Positions 11,314 through 23,804 of a stretch of 64,000 bases of DNA are shown piece after piece (position 1 is the first letter of the stretch; each line of letters begins with the position of its first letter). Position numbers and translations under genes: made by a program. The stretch spans positions 109,197,141-109,261,140 of the forward strand of contig CM043942.1 in NCBI GenBank assembly GCA_014529385.2, written 5' to 3'. The notes under the pieces were generated by a model that was not told the DNA's origin, did no database searches, and was given only the letters and a program-made list of their open reading frames with translations. Source of the DNA: Adiantum capillus-veneris. Its lineage: Eukaryota > Streptophyta > Polypodiopsida > Polypodiales > Pteridaceae.

Positions 11314-13826
11314 TGTCGGGGATAATGGGTTCGTGAGGTGAGACGGGCCAGCATCAGGCTACTCGCTGTGGGAAATAAGAGAGACAAGATGCACAACACA
11401 AAGCAAAAGACACCGACAACACTGTAAATGCTTGCAATTGGCAACCTAAATGCTTTAATCTTCTAATAATTAGCCAAAGTGGAACTCGATTACAAATGTT
11501 TGCTATTAATGATAGTGATAGAGTTAAGAGAGTTTAATGCTCTCAAATTAGACGAAGACTGCAATTTTTCCACTTATGCCTGCCATTAGAGTCTTTTGAA
11601 GCTAATTAGGAAGGAAGTATCTGGAAAAAATTCCCTGCTTGGTGCCCTTGTATTTCCCAAATACGGTAGAGAGAGGTTATCCTCTCTCCTTCTTGCCTTA
11701 CTGCTCCCTTGCTTACTTCCAAATTACAATTCCTATCGTTAGCAATACTATAAGAGAAAATCTTGAGCTTATGGAGCTTAAGCCTCACAAATTTGGCCAA
11801 TAGTATGATCTCCCTCTTATGCCTACAATTAGAGCTTACAACTGGCTATAAGGATGTCTGTTGCCATCGACTCTCTAATCTCCTTCCCTTCCTTGCCTTC
11901 GCTCGTTACCTTGCCGAGCTCCCTTCTCCTTTGCCAAGCTCCCCTTGGTTACCTTGCCGTGCTCCGACTCGTTACCTTGCCAAGATTCTTACCTTGCCAT
12001 GCTCTAAGTCATTACCTTGCCAAGCTTCAACTCCCTTTTTTCCTTTGCCAAGTTGAGCTCCCTCTCTTCTTTCTTCCTTACCTTATCTTGCCGAGCTCTG
12101 GCTCTGGTCTCTTGCTGAGCTCCCTCAATCGCCAAGCCGAGCTTCGACACCCTTTTTGCCTTTGCCAAGCCGAGCTCCGACACCCTTTCTTCCTTACCTT
12201 ATTTTGCCGAGCTCTGACTCCGGTCCCTTGCCGAGCTCCCCTCGTTCGCGAAGCCGAGCTCTGACACTTCTCAGCCTTCCTCTCCTCGTGTCGCCTTATC
12301 TTCCGCTTCTTACCTTCTTTCGCCTTTGTTACCTTATCTCCCTTTTCTCTTCATTCCCCGTTTATTAAACCCCTTCTTCCCCCTAAGCAACGACGGCACC
12401 GTCGTGGCTAGGTGGGAAGAGCTCTTGTTGACGTGGCAGGGTCGGATCTCGGGTGCGCGAAAACTGCCGGCCTTGGTACTGAATGCAAGCGCCTTGGCAT
12501 GCCGAGTAATTTCCGCCTCTTGGGCGCCTCCGTCTGAGGCTTATAGAGGCTGCTACGACTCCCACTTCACCCTCCTGCGCTCTACCCGTCGCCTGTACGC
12601 CTTGCCCTCACTTTTTTTCCTTTCCCTTCACACTTCAACCATATTTTAATTAAATGAGTGGCCATTTCATGGGTGGCCATTGCCCTAAACCCCCTTGGGC
12701 GGCCATATTTTGTTTAGCTTGGCGATCATTCGTGCTTTGGGCGGCCATAGTGCCTCATCTGGCAAACGGCCTTGGGCCCCAATTGCTTTGGGCGGCCTAC
12801 GCTTCATAGTGGGCACCACATTTTGTATACATATCGGCCAAGGCACCGTATTTAACATGCATATCGACCAAATCATTGCCTAGCACAGGATGTTTTCACA
12901 GTAGACCTTGATTGACAATATTATCATGAATTTTATTGTCCATCATCTCTGATAATGCCACATGCCTTTAAGATGTGCGTATAGGTGACTGCATTTACCG
13001 GAAGGTATTCCCTTCACACTCGGTGAAAATAGCTTAGAGCTCCTTGCCGCAGCCCGTGTTGACCATTCCCCGCACCCAATGTGCCCCAAGAGGCACCGTT
13101 TTAAATTCCTCTTGCCCCTACCATTTGTGCCCCACTAACTAAGGCTACCAAATGTGCCAAAAGCCATATGGTACCCTTGCTCATCGTCACTGACTTCCAG
13201 CATTAATATCTTTCAGTTCTGGACTCCGATTGGCAAGCTATAAATTCCTATAGACTTCTCAAGCTGCATAGAACGCATACAAACCTTGCTGAGGTTGTAA
13301 AATTCCCAGATGGCACACCGATCGAGTGGACTAGACTGGTACAGAACCGGCCCTCTGTGAATCTTTAACGACCAATATCTTGGCAATCGGAACTCCGATC
13401 ATTGATCTAAAAAGACCTGCACGTTCCACAAAGTGAGCACTTCGAGCCATGAATTCATGTCATTTATGTCCCCTCAGTTGCAAGTACCCAATCCGGTATA
13501 GATCTGCGATTGACTCAAACTTCAAACTGCCATAACTTTTTCATTGTAGCTCCAATCGACGAACTGTAAAAGACAGGCCGCTGGAGCACTTCAAGCACTG
13601 CAGTTCTAGATCATAATCTCCCATCTGTGATCACCTCAAGCATACTCCTTTTTAGCATTATCGAGGCATCAGTTGGCCCTTTAAAGCCACATCTGGTATA
13701 CATTAACCATTAAACTTGGCATGTTAACAAGCCCTGATCACTGCTCAATAAATGTGTAGGCTTCAAAGAAGCTTAGCTTGCATTTCTTTGCTCTTTTTCC
13801 TATCATGGAAGCGGAGTGGCACAACA
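11314..13826 (-). repeat. 3' LTR of the minus-strand Ty3/gypsy element
   Basis: This 2513-bp LTR matches 19761-21362 plus 29372-29434. Read on the minus strand it starts TGTTGTGCCACTCC beside a polypurine tract and ends ...CCCCGACA, so it has the canonical TG...CA ends. Part of it (11890-12260) is a minisatellite-like run of TTGCCGAGCTC variants, repeated in the other LTR. The LTR pair and the polypurine/primer sites fix the element orientation. Open frames within it are chance products of the C/T-rich repeat. Confidence 0.85.
11890..12260 (+). repeat. TTGCCGAGCTC minisatellite-like run inside the LTR
   Basis: Variants of CTTGCCGAGCTC and TTGCCAAGC recur at irregular spacing through this part of the LTR, and the equivalent tract at 20340-20670 has the same motif with a different repeat count. 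It resembles an enhancer-like or slippage-prone module; function is not shown. Confidence 0.6.
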
Positions 13827-13843
13827 TCCACCCCCTCTGAACC
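13827..13843 (-). other. Polypurine tract of the minus-strand gypsy element
   Basis: On the minus strand GGTTCAGAGGGGGTGGA directly precedes the LTR start TGTTGTGCC. The plus-strand relative at 38139-38150 has the same AGAGGGGGTGGA followed by TGTCGTGC, which confirms that the two elements are one family. Confidence 0.75.
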
Positions 13844-13990
13844 TACACATCCTCCGGCATGTGCCAACCATCCTCCCTTTTAATTTGCATCATCAAAAGC
13901 TTCATCAGACAAATTGTCCAATGCATATATATCATCATCATCCCTTGGCTGTTGATCTAAGATTTGATCCTCAAAACTAAACTCACCTTC

Positions 13991-14746
13991 TCATTTCTTG
14001 AACACTTTGATCCTCTTCCCCGCAATAGGCACTCTAAGCTCAGTGCCATTGAGCTCACATAGTTTATATGTTGCATTGTCATAAACATGAAGTACAACAT
14101 ATGGTCCAAACCACCGCTTGACCATCTTCCACATAGCAGAGTATTGGTTTTCCAAGCTGCTATCATAAACAAGTACCCAATCTCCATCTTTGATAGCATA
14201 TGGCCGTAGTCTATGCTTCTCATCAAATGTTTCTTTATTCTTCAACCTTGCCTCCTTGAGATTTTCTTTGGCCTGCTCAATATCTTCTTGACGCCGTTCA
14301 AGTTGGCGAATACGTAAAGCAATAAAATCTTATGTAGACATATCTATTTCCCATGACATTATAGTCCAAGACATAACTGCCTCCTCTATAGGCCTAATGG
14401 GTTTTTGTCCATGCATCAATTCAAATGGCATATAACCTATAACTGAACTATGTGTAGTGCGATCAGTCCATAAAGCCAAAGGTAGTAGCTTAGGCCAATC
14501 ACCAATATGTCCTTGGCATGCTTTTGCTAAAGCCTTAACAATAGGCGGATGCCCTCTTTCACTTTTCTCATTACCCTCTGGATTGTATGCCGTAGTAAGA
14601 GCCAATTTGATGGCCAAACGAGAAAAGAACTCGCGAGCTTCATCTGCATCTAGCTCTCCTCTGTCAGCAGTGATTTTGCCAACACAACCATACCTGGAAA
14701 TTACATCTTCAAGCAAAAATCTTTCTTCCTTGTAGACTTTGTACAC
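13991..14746 (-). pseudogene. Integrase core and C-terminus, decayed
   Basis: Two frames cover the integrase of the minus-strand element. At 14746-14330 the core shows TADRGELDADEAREF (second Asp) and NPEGNEKSERGHPP (catalytic Glu). At 14245-13991 the C-terminal part shows WVLVYDSSLENQ and WFGPYVVLHVYDNATYKL. The sequence parallels the better-preserved integrase at 37046-38092. The frame is broken near 14300 and upstream of 14746, and the first catalytic Asp region is missing or out of frame. It cannot make a working integrase as it stands. Confidence 0.8.
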
Positions 14747-14910
14747 AAAGCTCTTCCTTCAACCTGATTAGTGAGATCTTATCTAGCAAGAACAGTATAC
14801 CTCATCTGCCAAACGCCCACTGGCATTGTAATCAAATCTACTACCGACTTGTAATGCATAGCTAGCAGATAAGTAGGATGTAATCCGTCTTGATGTCGTA
14901 CATTAGAATA

Positions 14911-16250
14911 CTATTGGCATACTAAGCAAATCTCCACAAATTGAGCAACATCTTTGTACATTCCCTTCCACCAGTAGCGGTCCTTAATTTTGATAAAAGT
15001 TGCCCATACCCCTCTGTGTCCGGCCCATAAGCTTTCATGAAACTCTTTAATCACTTGGTGTTGAGTTGTTGTATCACAAACAACCCGTTGCGGTACCCCT
15101 CTTGCTTTATCACAAACAACCCATTGCGGTACCCCTCTTGAACGCTTTGGCTGCTTCCACAGATAACAATCCTTTAAAAAGTAGCCATAGGCCTTCTTTC
15201 TGATCCTCTTGTACTCTTGATCACTCCATCCCTCTTGCCTGGTAAGATTGCTTAGGTAACGGTCGATCAAAATCCATTCTTCATCATAAATCTCTTCAGA
15301 AAATACTTCAAAAACACAAGCATGAGTACCACAGCTTGCATGTAAATGAGAAGACGTGTAGAACTTTAAGCCCACATCATCACTAGTGGTAAGCGTCTTC
15401 TCTTCATCTTCATATCAGGCCCTTGACAACACATCTGCTACAGGGTTGCCTAATGTGACAAAACTCTGGGTTAAGAGACTTAATAAAGGCTATCCATTGC
15501 AACATTGCAATGTCCAGAGTAGTACAATTTGCAATCATCCCTATCAACGGCAAACAATTTGTCTCTATTATAACTGAAGCACCAATGAAACATTCCTTGT
15601 CAGACCTCAAGGCAGTAACCACACCCCAAAGTTCTCTCTTGACCTGTGAGTAACCTCTTTGACGAGTATTAAGCACTTTTGGTCTAGATTGGACTGCATA
15701 CCTGTGACCATCCTCATCATCTTGACCTATAGCCCACAGCCAATACCTGCCAGGCTAGTGTCAACGGTTAAGATCATTGGCCTTCCACACTTATAGTCAA
15801 CCTTTCTCAAGGTAGGAGCCTCAAGAAGCATTGATTTCAATTTTTTGATGGTCGTTGTATGAGCTTCTTCCCATGTTTACCCTTCCTTAGCAATTGGTAA
15901 AGTGCCTCTGCAACATGAGCAAAGTGCGGCAACCAATTATGATAAAATACACATGCACCCAAAAATCTCCAAACCTCTGTGATCAATGTGCATGTTTCTT
16001 TCATCTTCTGTATAGCTTCAACCTTGGCCGGACTTGGTCGTCTTCCATCTGGGCCACACATATGCCCCACAATTAAAACCTCTTTAGCACCAAAACTTGA
16101 TTTTGGCCCTGAAAGTGTCAAGTTAACTTCTTCAAGCCTAGACAAAATGGCATCACAGTCAGCAGTATGTTGGGCAACAAACTGTCGGCACCCCCTCTGG
16201 TCTTTTACCTCATCTTTGAACCCTTCTTCTCACATCCCTTGATCGGTAGA
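14911..16250 (-). pseudogene. RT thumb, RNase H and integrase zinc-binding region, decayed
   Basis: Fragments in shifting frames align with the intact pol at 34572-37091. At 16145-15837 there is the RT connection (GHMCGPDGRRPSPAKV, RRFLGACVFYHNW-like). At 15676-15410 there is RNase H (YSQVKRELWGVVTALRS). At 15375-14911 there is the HHCC zinc-binding part (EFHESLWAGHRGVW and CLVCQ). The RT catalytic motif FIDDLPI can be read near 16240 on the minus strand. At least four frame breaks separate the pieces. A local duplication (QWVVCDKARGVP / QRVVCD) is visible near 15080-15140. Confidence 0.8.
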
Positions 16251-16415
16251 TCATCGATGAAGGCATAGTAACATGAGGAATAAAATCCCTTAGACCTTAT
16301 TCATACCATTCATGATATGAGCTATAGAGTTAGTAGCACCCTATGGTAGAGTGCATATCCTCACCAAACCGAGAGGTGTACGCATTGTAGTAAGATCCGT
16401 ACTCTTCAAAGCAAG

Positions 16416-17282
16416 CTAAAATTGATCATATCCTGAGTAAAGATCACCCATAGAGTAGATAGATCTTCCTACAAAGGCTTCAACAAACTCGTCCACTATT
16501 GGACCTGTACCCACATTGCGGATTGTTACTTTGTTGACTAATTTCATATCTTGAATGAACCTTAGGGTACCATTCTTCTTTGGAACAGTAAACCACCGAT
16601 TAGAGTATGGTGTGCATGATGGTTCCAAAATGCCCATCCTTATCTTCTCATTTAACAAATCAATGAGCTTTGGCAAGTGAGCCTTGGGTACCGGAATAGG
16701 GCGTAAACTCCATGGCATATGAGGAACAATAAATATAACCATAGGAGAAACAACATTTGGGTCTGCACACCCAATCTCATCAGGCTCAAAAGCAAAGTCT
16801 TTACCATGATTTCCAAGCATCTCTCGAAAGCATTTGATCTCCTCTACAGTAAGGAAATTCTCCTCTCCAATTTTCAGCTGCTTCAATGTCTCTTCAGTAA
16901 ACTTATGCCCAATGTGTTTCGGATCTCTCAGTATAGGCTGGTGAGAAGCTTTCTCCATTACTCCATCACTTCCTTCTGGCAGAGGTGTAGCCACCGGCCT
17001 CACCTTCTTTGCAACAGATTTATATTTTATCTCTACCTGGACTTCAACTGCTTCACCCAAATCCTCCTTCATATGTGTAAGTGCTTCATATAAATCCAAT
17101 TCTTCATACATGTCCATTGAATGCACTTTTACAATGTCAGTTCCACTTTGTAACATGTATTGCATGATCTCTTCTAGCTCTAACATAGTATCCACATAAG
17201 AGACCTCTTCAAAGATTCCTAGAATCACATCATTTGGTTCAAGCACATCACATCCCTGTAATTCAGTTTGAATACACGACAC
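16416..17282 (-). pseudogene. Reverse transcriptase N-terminal part, decayed
   Basis: A 288-codon frame holds the linker and RT fingers/palm: GILEPSCTPYSNRWF, KKNGTLRFIQDMKLVNK and YSMGDLYSGYDQF, the last containing the first catalytic Asp. The frame stops at 16416, before the FIDD motif. The line matches the plus-strand element's pol at 34.8-35.6 kb throughout. Protease lies just upstream (17407-17973) in a different frame, as in the relative, where the two are linked by -1 frameshifting. Confidence 0.8.
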
Positions 17283-17406
17283 ATATTTTTTTCCCCATTT
17301 AGCTAGCTGTATGACACCAAACCCTCAGATGTTAATCCCAAAAACCCCAAAGAGAAAGTCTCTCTTTGTGAGAGCTTTCCCACCTACGTACCACCATAGT
17401 CCCGCC

Positions 17407-17973
17407 TTATAGTTTCACACCAAGAAAATCCTGTGAAAACCTGTGTTCTTTGAATGCTTTGCGTATCTTCAGCAGTGGATGATCACGTAGGCTATCTTTG
17501 TTTCTGGCATGTTCTACACACATAGTCAAAAATTGAACAGCCCTTTTACTATCCTTGCTCCAGATCCTTGCATAGGCTAAGCCATCATCTAACACCTTTG
17601 TTTCCATGCACACAGCCGTAATGTAGGGTTGTCCCAATATGAGTGGATAGGACGAATGCTCCTGTATAAAGAAGTTTTGTGCATCACAAACATCCCCAAT
17701 TGTTACCTTAACATTTGCACATGCACCATAAAGATCCCCTGGAAGGATATTGGCAGCTTGAATCTGCCAACCGTGATCGACATCAACATCAACATCAATA
17801 GGCCATTTTCCTTTCTTGTGCAAACTCTTTGCCATAAGATTGATTTTTGACCCATGGTCCACAAGTGCTAAAATTGTCTCTTCAATGTCCCCAAGCTTCA
17901 AAATAGATTCTGACGTTGCTCTGGCCCAATGAGTCCTAGAAAAGTGGCTCTTAGGGACAACTTCATCATCCAC
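17407..17973 (-). pseudogene. Gag-end aspartic protease domain
   Basis: The frame carries ALVDHGSKINLMAKSL, corresponding to the flap-proximal active-site loop of retroviral-type aspartic proteases, and LILGQPYITAV, corresponding to the conserved hydrophobic-Gly segment. The active-site triplet reads D-H-G rather than D-S/T-G, and the same change is present in the relative at 34150. A short VDVDVD expansion is visible. At its 3' end the sequence reads G-GAT-TTT where the relative has the slippery G-GGT-TTT, so the frameshift site has been lost by one substitution. Confidence 0.75.
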
Positions 17974-18155
17974 CCATCATCATTGAAATGAACATGCCTT
18001 ACCTCATATATGACTGGATTTGAAACCACCACAACCTTTGACTTTTCATTTTCAAATGCTTCTTCATGAGGCATCCAAAATTGATTCAATGTGATGGATC
18101 ATTTGGCTTTTAACTGCTAGCTTTTAATTGCATCAGGTTCTTGCTCACTTGGTAT

Positions 18156-19703
18156 CTAACGTTTCCTCTTGATAATGTCAATAATCTCCTCATGAAACTC
18201 ACACTTGGCGATTCCCAAGATGTCACCCAACGTGAGCTCCACTTTGCTATTGAGAATGCACTCTTCAAAAACCTTCTTTAGATCTGTAGCCAACTCACTG
18301 TCAGATTTGAACTTATAGGAAGGTCCCTCGGGTTTACCCTGCTTGTTATCTTTCGATACCTCTTCCATTACCACTTCTGGAGTAGATTTGGGAACAGACC
18401 CTTCATCTTGCTTACTGCTAGATCTTGTTTCTCTTTTTGATGTTCCTGCAATATCTTTATTTCTTTTGTGCTTCTCTTCTACTATGGCTTCATTAGCTTG
18501 AGACCTAGCAATAAATGCATATACTAAAAGTGAATCTACCAGACCTGCCCATCCTGTAGTTTCCCTAATGGAATTCCCAACCTGACACAATTTTCCATGA
18601 GTCACCTTGCCTACTTCTGCAGTCTTCAACCCATATGTAGATGCTTCTACCATAGCAACATTATGTTGTATCTCCTCCGCTAACTTCTTCATACGACCCC
18701 TCCCAAAATTCAAGCGGAGCGACTCACCTGTTGCTTTAACATGAATCTTCTTATCTTTCCAAAAGACCACATTTTTCTTCATCAAAATCTTCACAGTCCT
18801 TGCGTTCATGATCTTTACTATCACACCACATGCAGTGGTCATCCCAATCCTTGCGCGGAGGTTGTTGCCTGGGCTCTTAAGTGGAACCCTTGGTGCCTAC
18901 CCCTTCAAGCTTAATTTTCAAATTTAGATTTAATTCTTGTATACCTTTGATCAGCTTGTTAAGAACAGGTTCCTCTAATTTTTTCTTCCAAGAGGCTGGC
19001 TTTTCCTTAATTTCTTCATTTGTTGTCTCCATGGGATCAACCACAATCAGCTTATCCACCCTCATCTACCACTTTACAATCATGTTAATTGCTTCAAAAA
19101 CCAGCTTCCAATCAGATGTTAAACCCAATTCACCTGTTGAATCCTCAAGTAGCTGCACCAAGATCTTTTGAAGCCGTGGGTCAGTAGCTTGGACAAATAA
19201 CTCTACCCGTTCGGGTTTCAATGACCGTTGTTCTCCTATAGATAGCTGCTCAAATTTCTTTTCAAATTCTCATAGCAGCTCTCATGCAAATAAATCCTTC
19301 TTTTTCTGTTGGATCCACTTCATAAAACTCTGCTTACTTACCCTTTGAGACTCTTCAAGGAAATACTCCTCATGTAATGCCTTTTTATAATTCTGCCAGT
19401 TTGGTCCTTGTGCAGATTGTATCTACCCAATTCGAGCCCTAAGCTTTGGCACAACAATCAAGTGGAAACCTTCAACTACTTCATGATCATCAATCCCATT
19501 ATCCTCCATGGATTGCTCATAAACATTGTAATATTATGAAACATCTCAACCTTCGAACCATTGCAATTTTTTTGTTACTGCTTGTCGAGCTTTCCGTATT
19601 CGTTCATGCAAATTAAATTGTTGTTGTGCAGTTTGTTGCTGTTGCATGTAGGCAGCAAATTGTTGCATCATCTGCTACATCGCCGCCTCTTGCGGTGTAG
19701 TCA
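18156..19703 (-). pseudogene. Gag of the minus-strand gypsy element, decayed
   Basis: The ATG at 19703 opens MTTPQEAAM followed by TAG and then QMMQQFAAYMQQQQ; the TAG stands where CAG (Gln) is expected. Further frames at 19065-18877 and 18842-18156 align with the gag at 32052-34605 of the relative (for example KVELTLGDILGIAKCEFHEEI versus the same helix there). Gag frames shift at least twice. The primer-binding site lies about 40 bp upstream, which fits the gag start. Confidence 0.7.
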
Positions 19704-19740
19704 TCTTTCTCTGCTAAATTTTTCCACCCCGGCTCAGTTT

Positions 19741-19756
19741 CGCATCGCGTTCACCA
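19741..19756 (-). other. Primer-binding site of the minus-strand gypsy element
   Basis: On the minus strand TGGTGAACGCGATGCG follows the 5' LTR end (...CGACA) after four bases. The plus-strand relative has TGGTGAACCCGACGCG at the same position (32005-32020). Confidence 0.7.
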
Positions 19757-19760
19757 AAGA

Positions 19761-21362
19761 TGTCGAGGATAATGGGTTCGCGAGGTGAGCCGGGGTCAGC
19801 ACCGGGCTGCTCTCTGTGGGAAATAAGAGAGACAAGATGCACAACACAAACCAAAAGACACCGACAATACTATAAATGCTTGCACTTGAATACCTGAATG
19901 CTTTAAGCTGCTAATAATTAGCCAAAGTGGAATTCGATTACAAATGTTTGCTGTTAATGAGACTGATAGAGTTAAGAGAGTTTAATGCTCTCAAACTCGA
20001 CAAAGTCTACAATTGTTCCACTTATGCTTGTCATTAGAGCCTTTTGAAGCTAATTAGGAAGGAAGTATCTGGCAAAAATTCCCTGCTTGGTGCCCTTGTA
20101 TTTCCCAAACACGGTAGAGAGAGGTTATCCTCTCTCCTTCTTGCCTTATTGCTCCCTTGCTTGCTTCCAAATTACAATTCCTATCGTTAGCAGTACTACA
20201 ACAGCAAATCTCGAGCTTATGGATCTTAATCCTCACAAATTTGGCCAAGAGTATGATCTCCCTCTTATGCCTGCAATTAGAGCTTTAAATTGGCTATAAG
20301 GATGTCTGTTGCCATCGACTCTCTAATCTCGTTCCCTTCCTTGCCTTCGCTTGTTACCTTGCCGAGCTACCTTCTCCTTGCCAAGCTCCATTTTGTTACC
20401 TTGCCGCGCTCCGACTCGTTACCTTGCCGAGCTTCGACTCTTGTTTTTCCTTTGCCAAGTTGAGGTCCCTCTCTTCTTTCTTCCTTACCTTATCTTGCCG
20501 AGCTTCGACTCCGGTCTCTTGCCGAGCTCCCCTCGTTCGCCAAGTCGAGCTTCGACACCCTTTTTGCCTTTGCCAAGCCGAACTCCAGCACCCTTTTTTC
20601 GTTACCTTACTTTGCCGACCTCCAACTCCGGTCTCTTGCCGAGCTCCGACACTTCTCAACCTTCCTCCCCTCGTGTCACCTTATCTTACGCTTCTTACCT
20701 TCTTTCCCCTTTGTTACCTTATCTCCCTTTTCAGACTTCATTCCCCGTTTATTAAACCCCACTCTTCCCCCTAAGCAACGACAGCGCCGTCGTTGCTAGG
20801 TGGGAAGAGCTCTTGCTGATGTGGCAGGGTCGGATCTCAGGTGCATGAAAACTGTCAGCCTTATACCGAATGCAAGCGCCTTGGCATGCCGAGCAATTTT
20901 TGCCTTGGGCGCCTCTGTCTAAGGCCTGTAGAGGCCGCTATGACTCCCACTTCACCCTCCTGCGCTCTACTCGTCGCCTGCACGCCTTGCCCTCACCTTT
21001 TTTCCTTTCCCTTCACACTTCAACCATATTTTAATTAAATTGGTGGCCATTTCATGGGCGGCCATTGCCCCAAACCCCCTTGGGCGGCCATATTTTGTTT
21101 GTCTTAGCGGTCATTCGTGCTTTGGACGGCCATAGTGCCTCATGGGGCGGATGGCCCTGGACCCAATTGCTTTCGGCGGCCTACGCTTCATAGTGGGCAC
21201 CACATTTTCTATACCTATCGGCCAACGCACCGCATTTAACATGCATATCGACCAAATCATTGCCTAGCACATCATCTTTTCACATCCAACCTCACTTGCC
21301 AATATTATCGTGAATTTTATTGTCCATCATCTCAGATAATGCCACATGCCTTTAAGACGTGT
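19761..21362 (-). repeat. 5' LTR of the minus-strand gypsy element, part 1
   Basis: This matches 11314-12978 of the other LTR and breaks at AAGACGTG, where the nested element starts (TGTTAAG at 21363). Part 2 of the same LTR resumes at 29372-29434. About 790 bp of the LTR, equivalent to 12979-13765, are missing between the two parts. Confidence 0.85.
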
Positions 21363-22282
21363 TGTTAAGATTTTTTTGGAAGAAGTGATTGCGCATATGT
21401 ACATACACATGCATGGTGCATTAAATAAAGAATTGCCCATTGTCCAGAGCCACGTGGTTACATGGTGCCCACATGTGTACAAGTAGGAAAGTGTGTACAT
21501 AGTACATTGATTTTCATTGTCACCAGTATCAGTGTGTTTTTCTATAATAATGAGGAGTTGGGAGCGTAAAACTTCTCGAGGAAGGTATCAACGGGCCGAC
21601 GCCATGAGGTAAGCAGGTGCGTCAAGTGGCATCCAATGGCATCAGGAGGCCGAATGGGATTAGGACTTGCACATGGGTAAGTGAGGACAACGGGGTGGTT
21701 TTCTTGTGATGAATTATGCAAAAAGGTCATCATGAGAACTATATTGGGGATCACTTCACGTGATTGCGGGATGCATTATTGGGAAAAGTTGAGTGCCAGG
21801 TGTGCGGATGGATATAGAAAGGTAACAAAAACGCACTGCGTTGCCATTTTTTGGCCTGTCCGGGGTCTGTTTGAGGTCAATCCAAAGACCAAAGGTGCCC
21901 AAGGGATAAAGTGAAGTGTGGACACTGAAAAACCTGAGGAAAAACCAGAAAAAACATGGAGAGAAGAGGAGGAACAACCGCAACTGCTGTTTTTGGAGCC
22001 TGTTTTGGCCATAAACTTCTCATCCGAGCTCAAATTTGAGCACTTTGATATTGTAGATTGGGGTTTTTGGCCATTTCAAAGTCAATGGTGCTATCCATTT
22101 TGCCAAATTCCTAACTATTTTCTTAATTTGGATGTGTAAGTTTTTTCTGTGAGTAAAGCCTCTACTCGATTTTGTGATTGTATCTGGCATATTTCATCCA
22201 TATGGTATGAGCTATTTTCCCCATTGGTGTTGGCCCAAGCTCAATTGTATCTAAGCATCAAAAATATTCCTCCTTTGAGCTT

Positions 22283-22319
<37 letters not shown>

Positions 22320-22496
22320 GAGTGGGCAAATAGAAAGTCTCTCTCCTCTCACTCCATCGGTGTGTTCCCTGTCTTGGTCAAGTGGGTTGTGTAAGCCGAG
22401 TGATGCCCCATAGTGTGTGTGTGTGTGTGTGTATTATCCCAAGAGTATGGGTTGGGTGATTATAGAGGTATTGTGTGTGTTTCCATTCCGCTCACA
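21363..22496 (+). repeat. 5' LTR of the nested Tat/Ogre-like element
   Basis: It begins TGTTAAGATTTT and matches the 3' LTR at 28271-29371 along its length, including the CCCATTGTCCAGAGC and GTTGAGTGGGCAAAT segments. It contains (GT)n at 22288-22318 and ends ...CTCACA before the primer-binding site. The 3' copy lacks about the last 100 bp. Confidence 0.85.
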
Positions 22497-22502
22497 TTCT
22501 TT

Positions 22503-22519
22503 TGGCGCCCCCACTGAGG
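22503..22519 (+). other. Primer-binding-site-like sequence of the nested element
   Basis: TGGCGCCCCCACTGAGG follows the 5' LTR end, nearly identical to the site at 4228-4244. Confidence 0.6.
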
Positions 22520-23205
22520 ATCTTCTTTGAGTACCTTCAGCTTCAAGTTTACAAATTACAGATTATAGGTACAGGTGATTCACACAGGTACAGGTAGCTG
22601 GAGTAGAGTGATATACTGGCAAGTGGGAGTCACTTGCAACTGTCGTGGATATGCATCACTTGGTGCCTGTTTGAGTGCATTGTCTTGTATTGTATGTCAC
22701 TTGTGGATACTACCATTGTACACCTTTATGGAGCCATACTTGGTTTTATATGGCAGTCCTAGCCATTTCTGAGACTTGGTTTGAAAGATAGTCATTTTTG
22801 AGACTTGACTATACAAAATTTGCATAAACCTTTGTGAGAGGGTCGTAGTGAGGTTTTATTGAGCTGGGGGATTCTCGAGTGTGAGATCCTTTCGATGATA
22901 CAGGTTGCTCGAGCACCCTTTTCATGACCTCGTCATAGGCTATATACTAGTGAAACCTACTTGATGCTTGGATACCATTGTTGGCAGGTTATGCATACAT
23001 ATATAGTCTATATTTTGGATTTTTATTGCTCTAATTCTGGGAAAACTTTGCCAATTTTTTTTCAAGTCGTGATGGCTGGTTTTTGGGTATTTTGAGCCAT
23101 TTATGATGTTATGTTGCTGAAATTCTGGCAAAATCAAAGGGTAATTAGTCAAGTGTGCTTTCTTGGGAGCTGCATGGATGGCTTTTAGTGGATAATCACG
23201 AAGGA

Positions 23206-23406
23206 ATTTAGTTCACTCCTTTTCATTTCGCACAAAGAATCCAGATAACTGTTCATGTGGACAGGAAGATTTTTTACCAACAGTGCATCGTCTTTATGTT
23301 TGGGCCAAGAATATTAAGAGAGATACTGGAATCTCCTTTGCCTGTTGTTATTCCGATGGTTAACTATGAAAACTCATTTGATGTGCATGTGTTCATCCTT
23401 TTCTAA
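23206..23406 (+). CDS. Small conserved peptide ORF upstream of gag (copy 1)
   Basis: The last ~65 codons before a TAA at 23404 encode a peptide with QQCIVFMFGP, REILESPLPVVIPMVNYE and a C-terminal SFDVHVFILF. Two further copies occur at 39545-39972 with the same spacing of motifs and the same C-terminus. The position, between primer site and gag, is where Ogre-type elements carry an extra ORF of unknown role. The start is uncertain: the frame is readable from about 23206 and no good ATG was found. Function unknown. Confidence 0.5.
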
Positions 23407-23804
23407 AAGCTTGAGCTCCATTGAAGTTTCTGGGGATTGAGTCAATAAAAAGTTTTGGGTTCTTGCACCTGTGTTAGAAGGGGTTCTTAAAGCATCGAAA
23501 CTTGGGTAGCCATGGCTTTCTCTTATCCGAAATTTCATGAATAAGTAATGAAGATGTGGAAGACTTTTTGGAAAACATGGAGGTTGCCTGCATTAGCAAT
23601 TAGATTCATGATCCGACACAGATGTTATGTCTTCTCCACATTTGTTTGAAGAGTGATGCACGAGTTTGGTCCAAAGTATTTGAAGAGGAGTTGTGTGTGG
23701 CTGATCCACCTGTGAGATTAAGTTGGGACAAACTACGGCATGTCTTGGAAGTGGAGTTTGTGAAGACATAAGATCTTGACAAAGTGTGGCAAGAAGTATA
23801 GGGT

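Noticed and set aside
11763-12649. Several overlapping 60-136 codon frames
   Set aside because: They lie in the LTR minisatellite; no domain, and the second LTR does not keep the same frames.
13827-19703. Minus-strand gypsy pol as a functional gene
   Set aside because: Too many frame breaks, a lost frameshift site and stops in gag.
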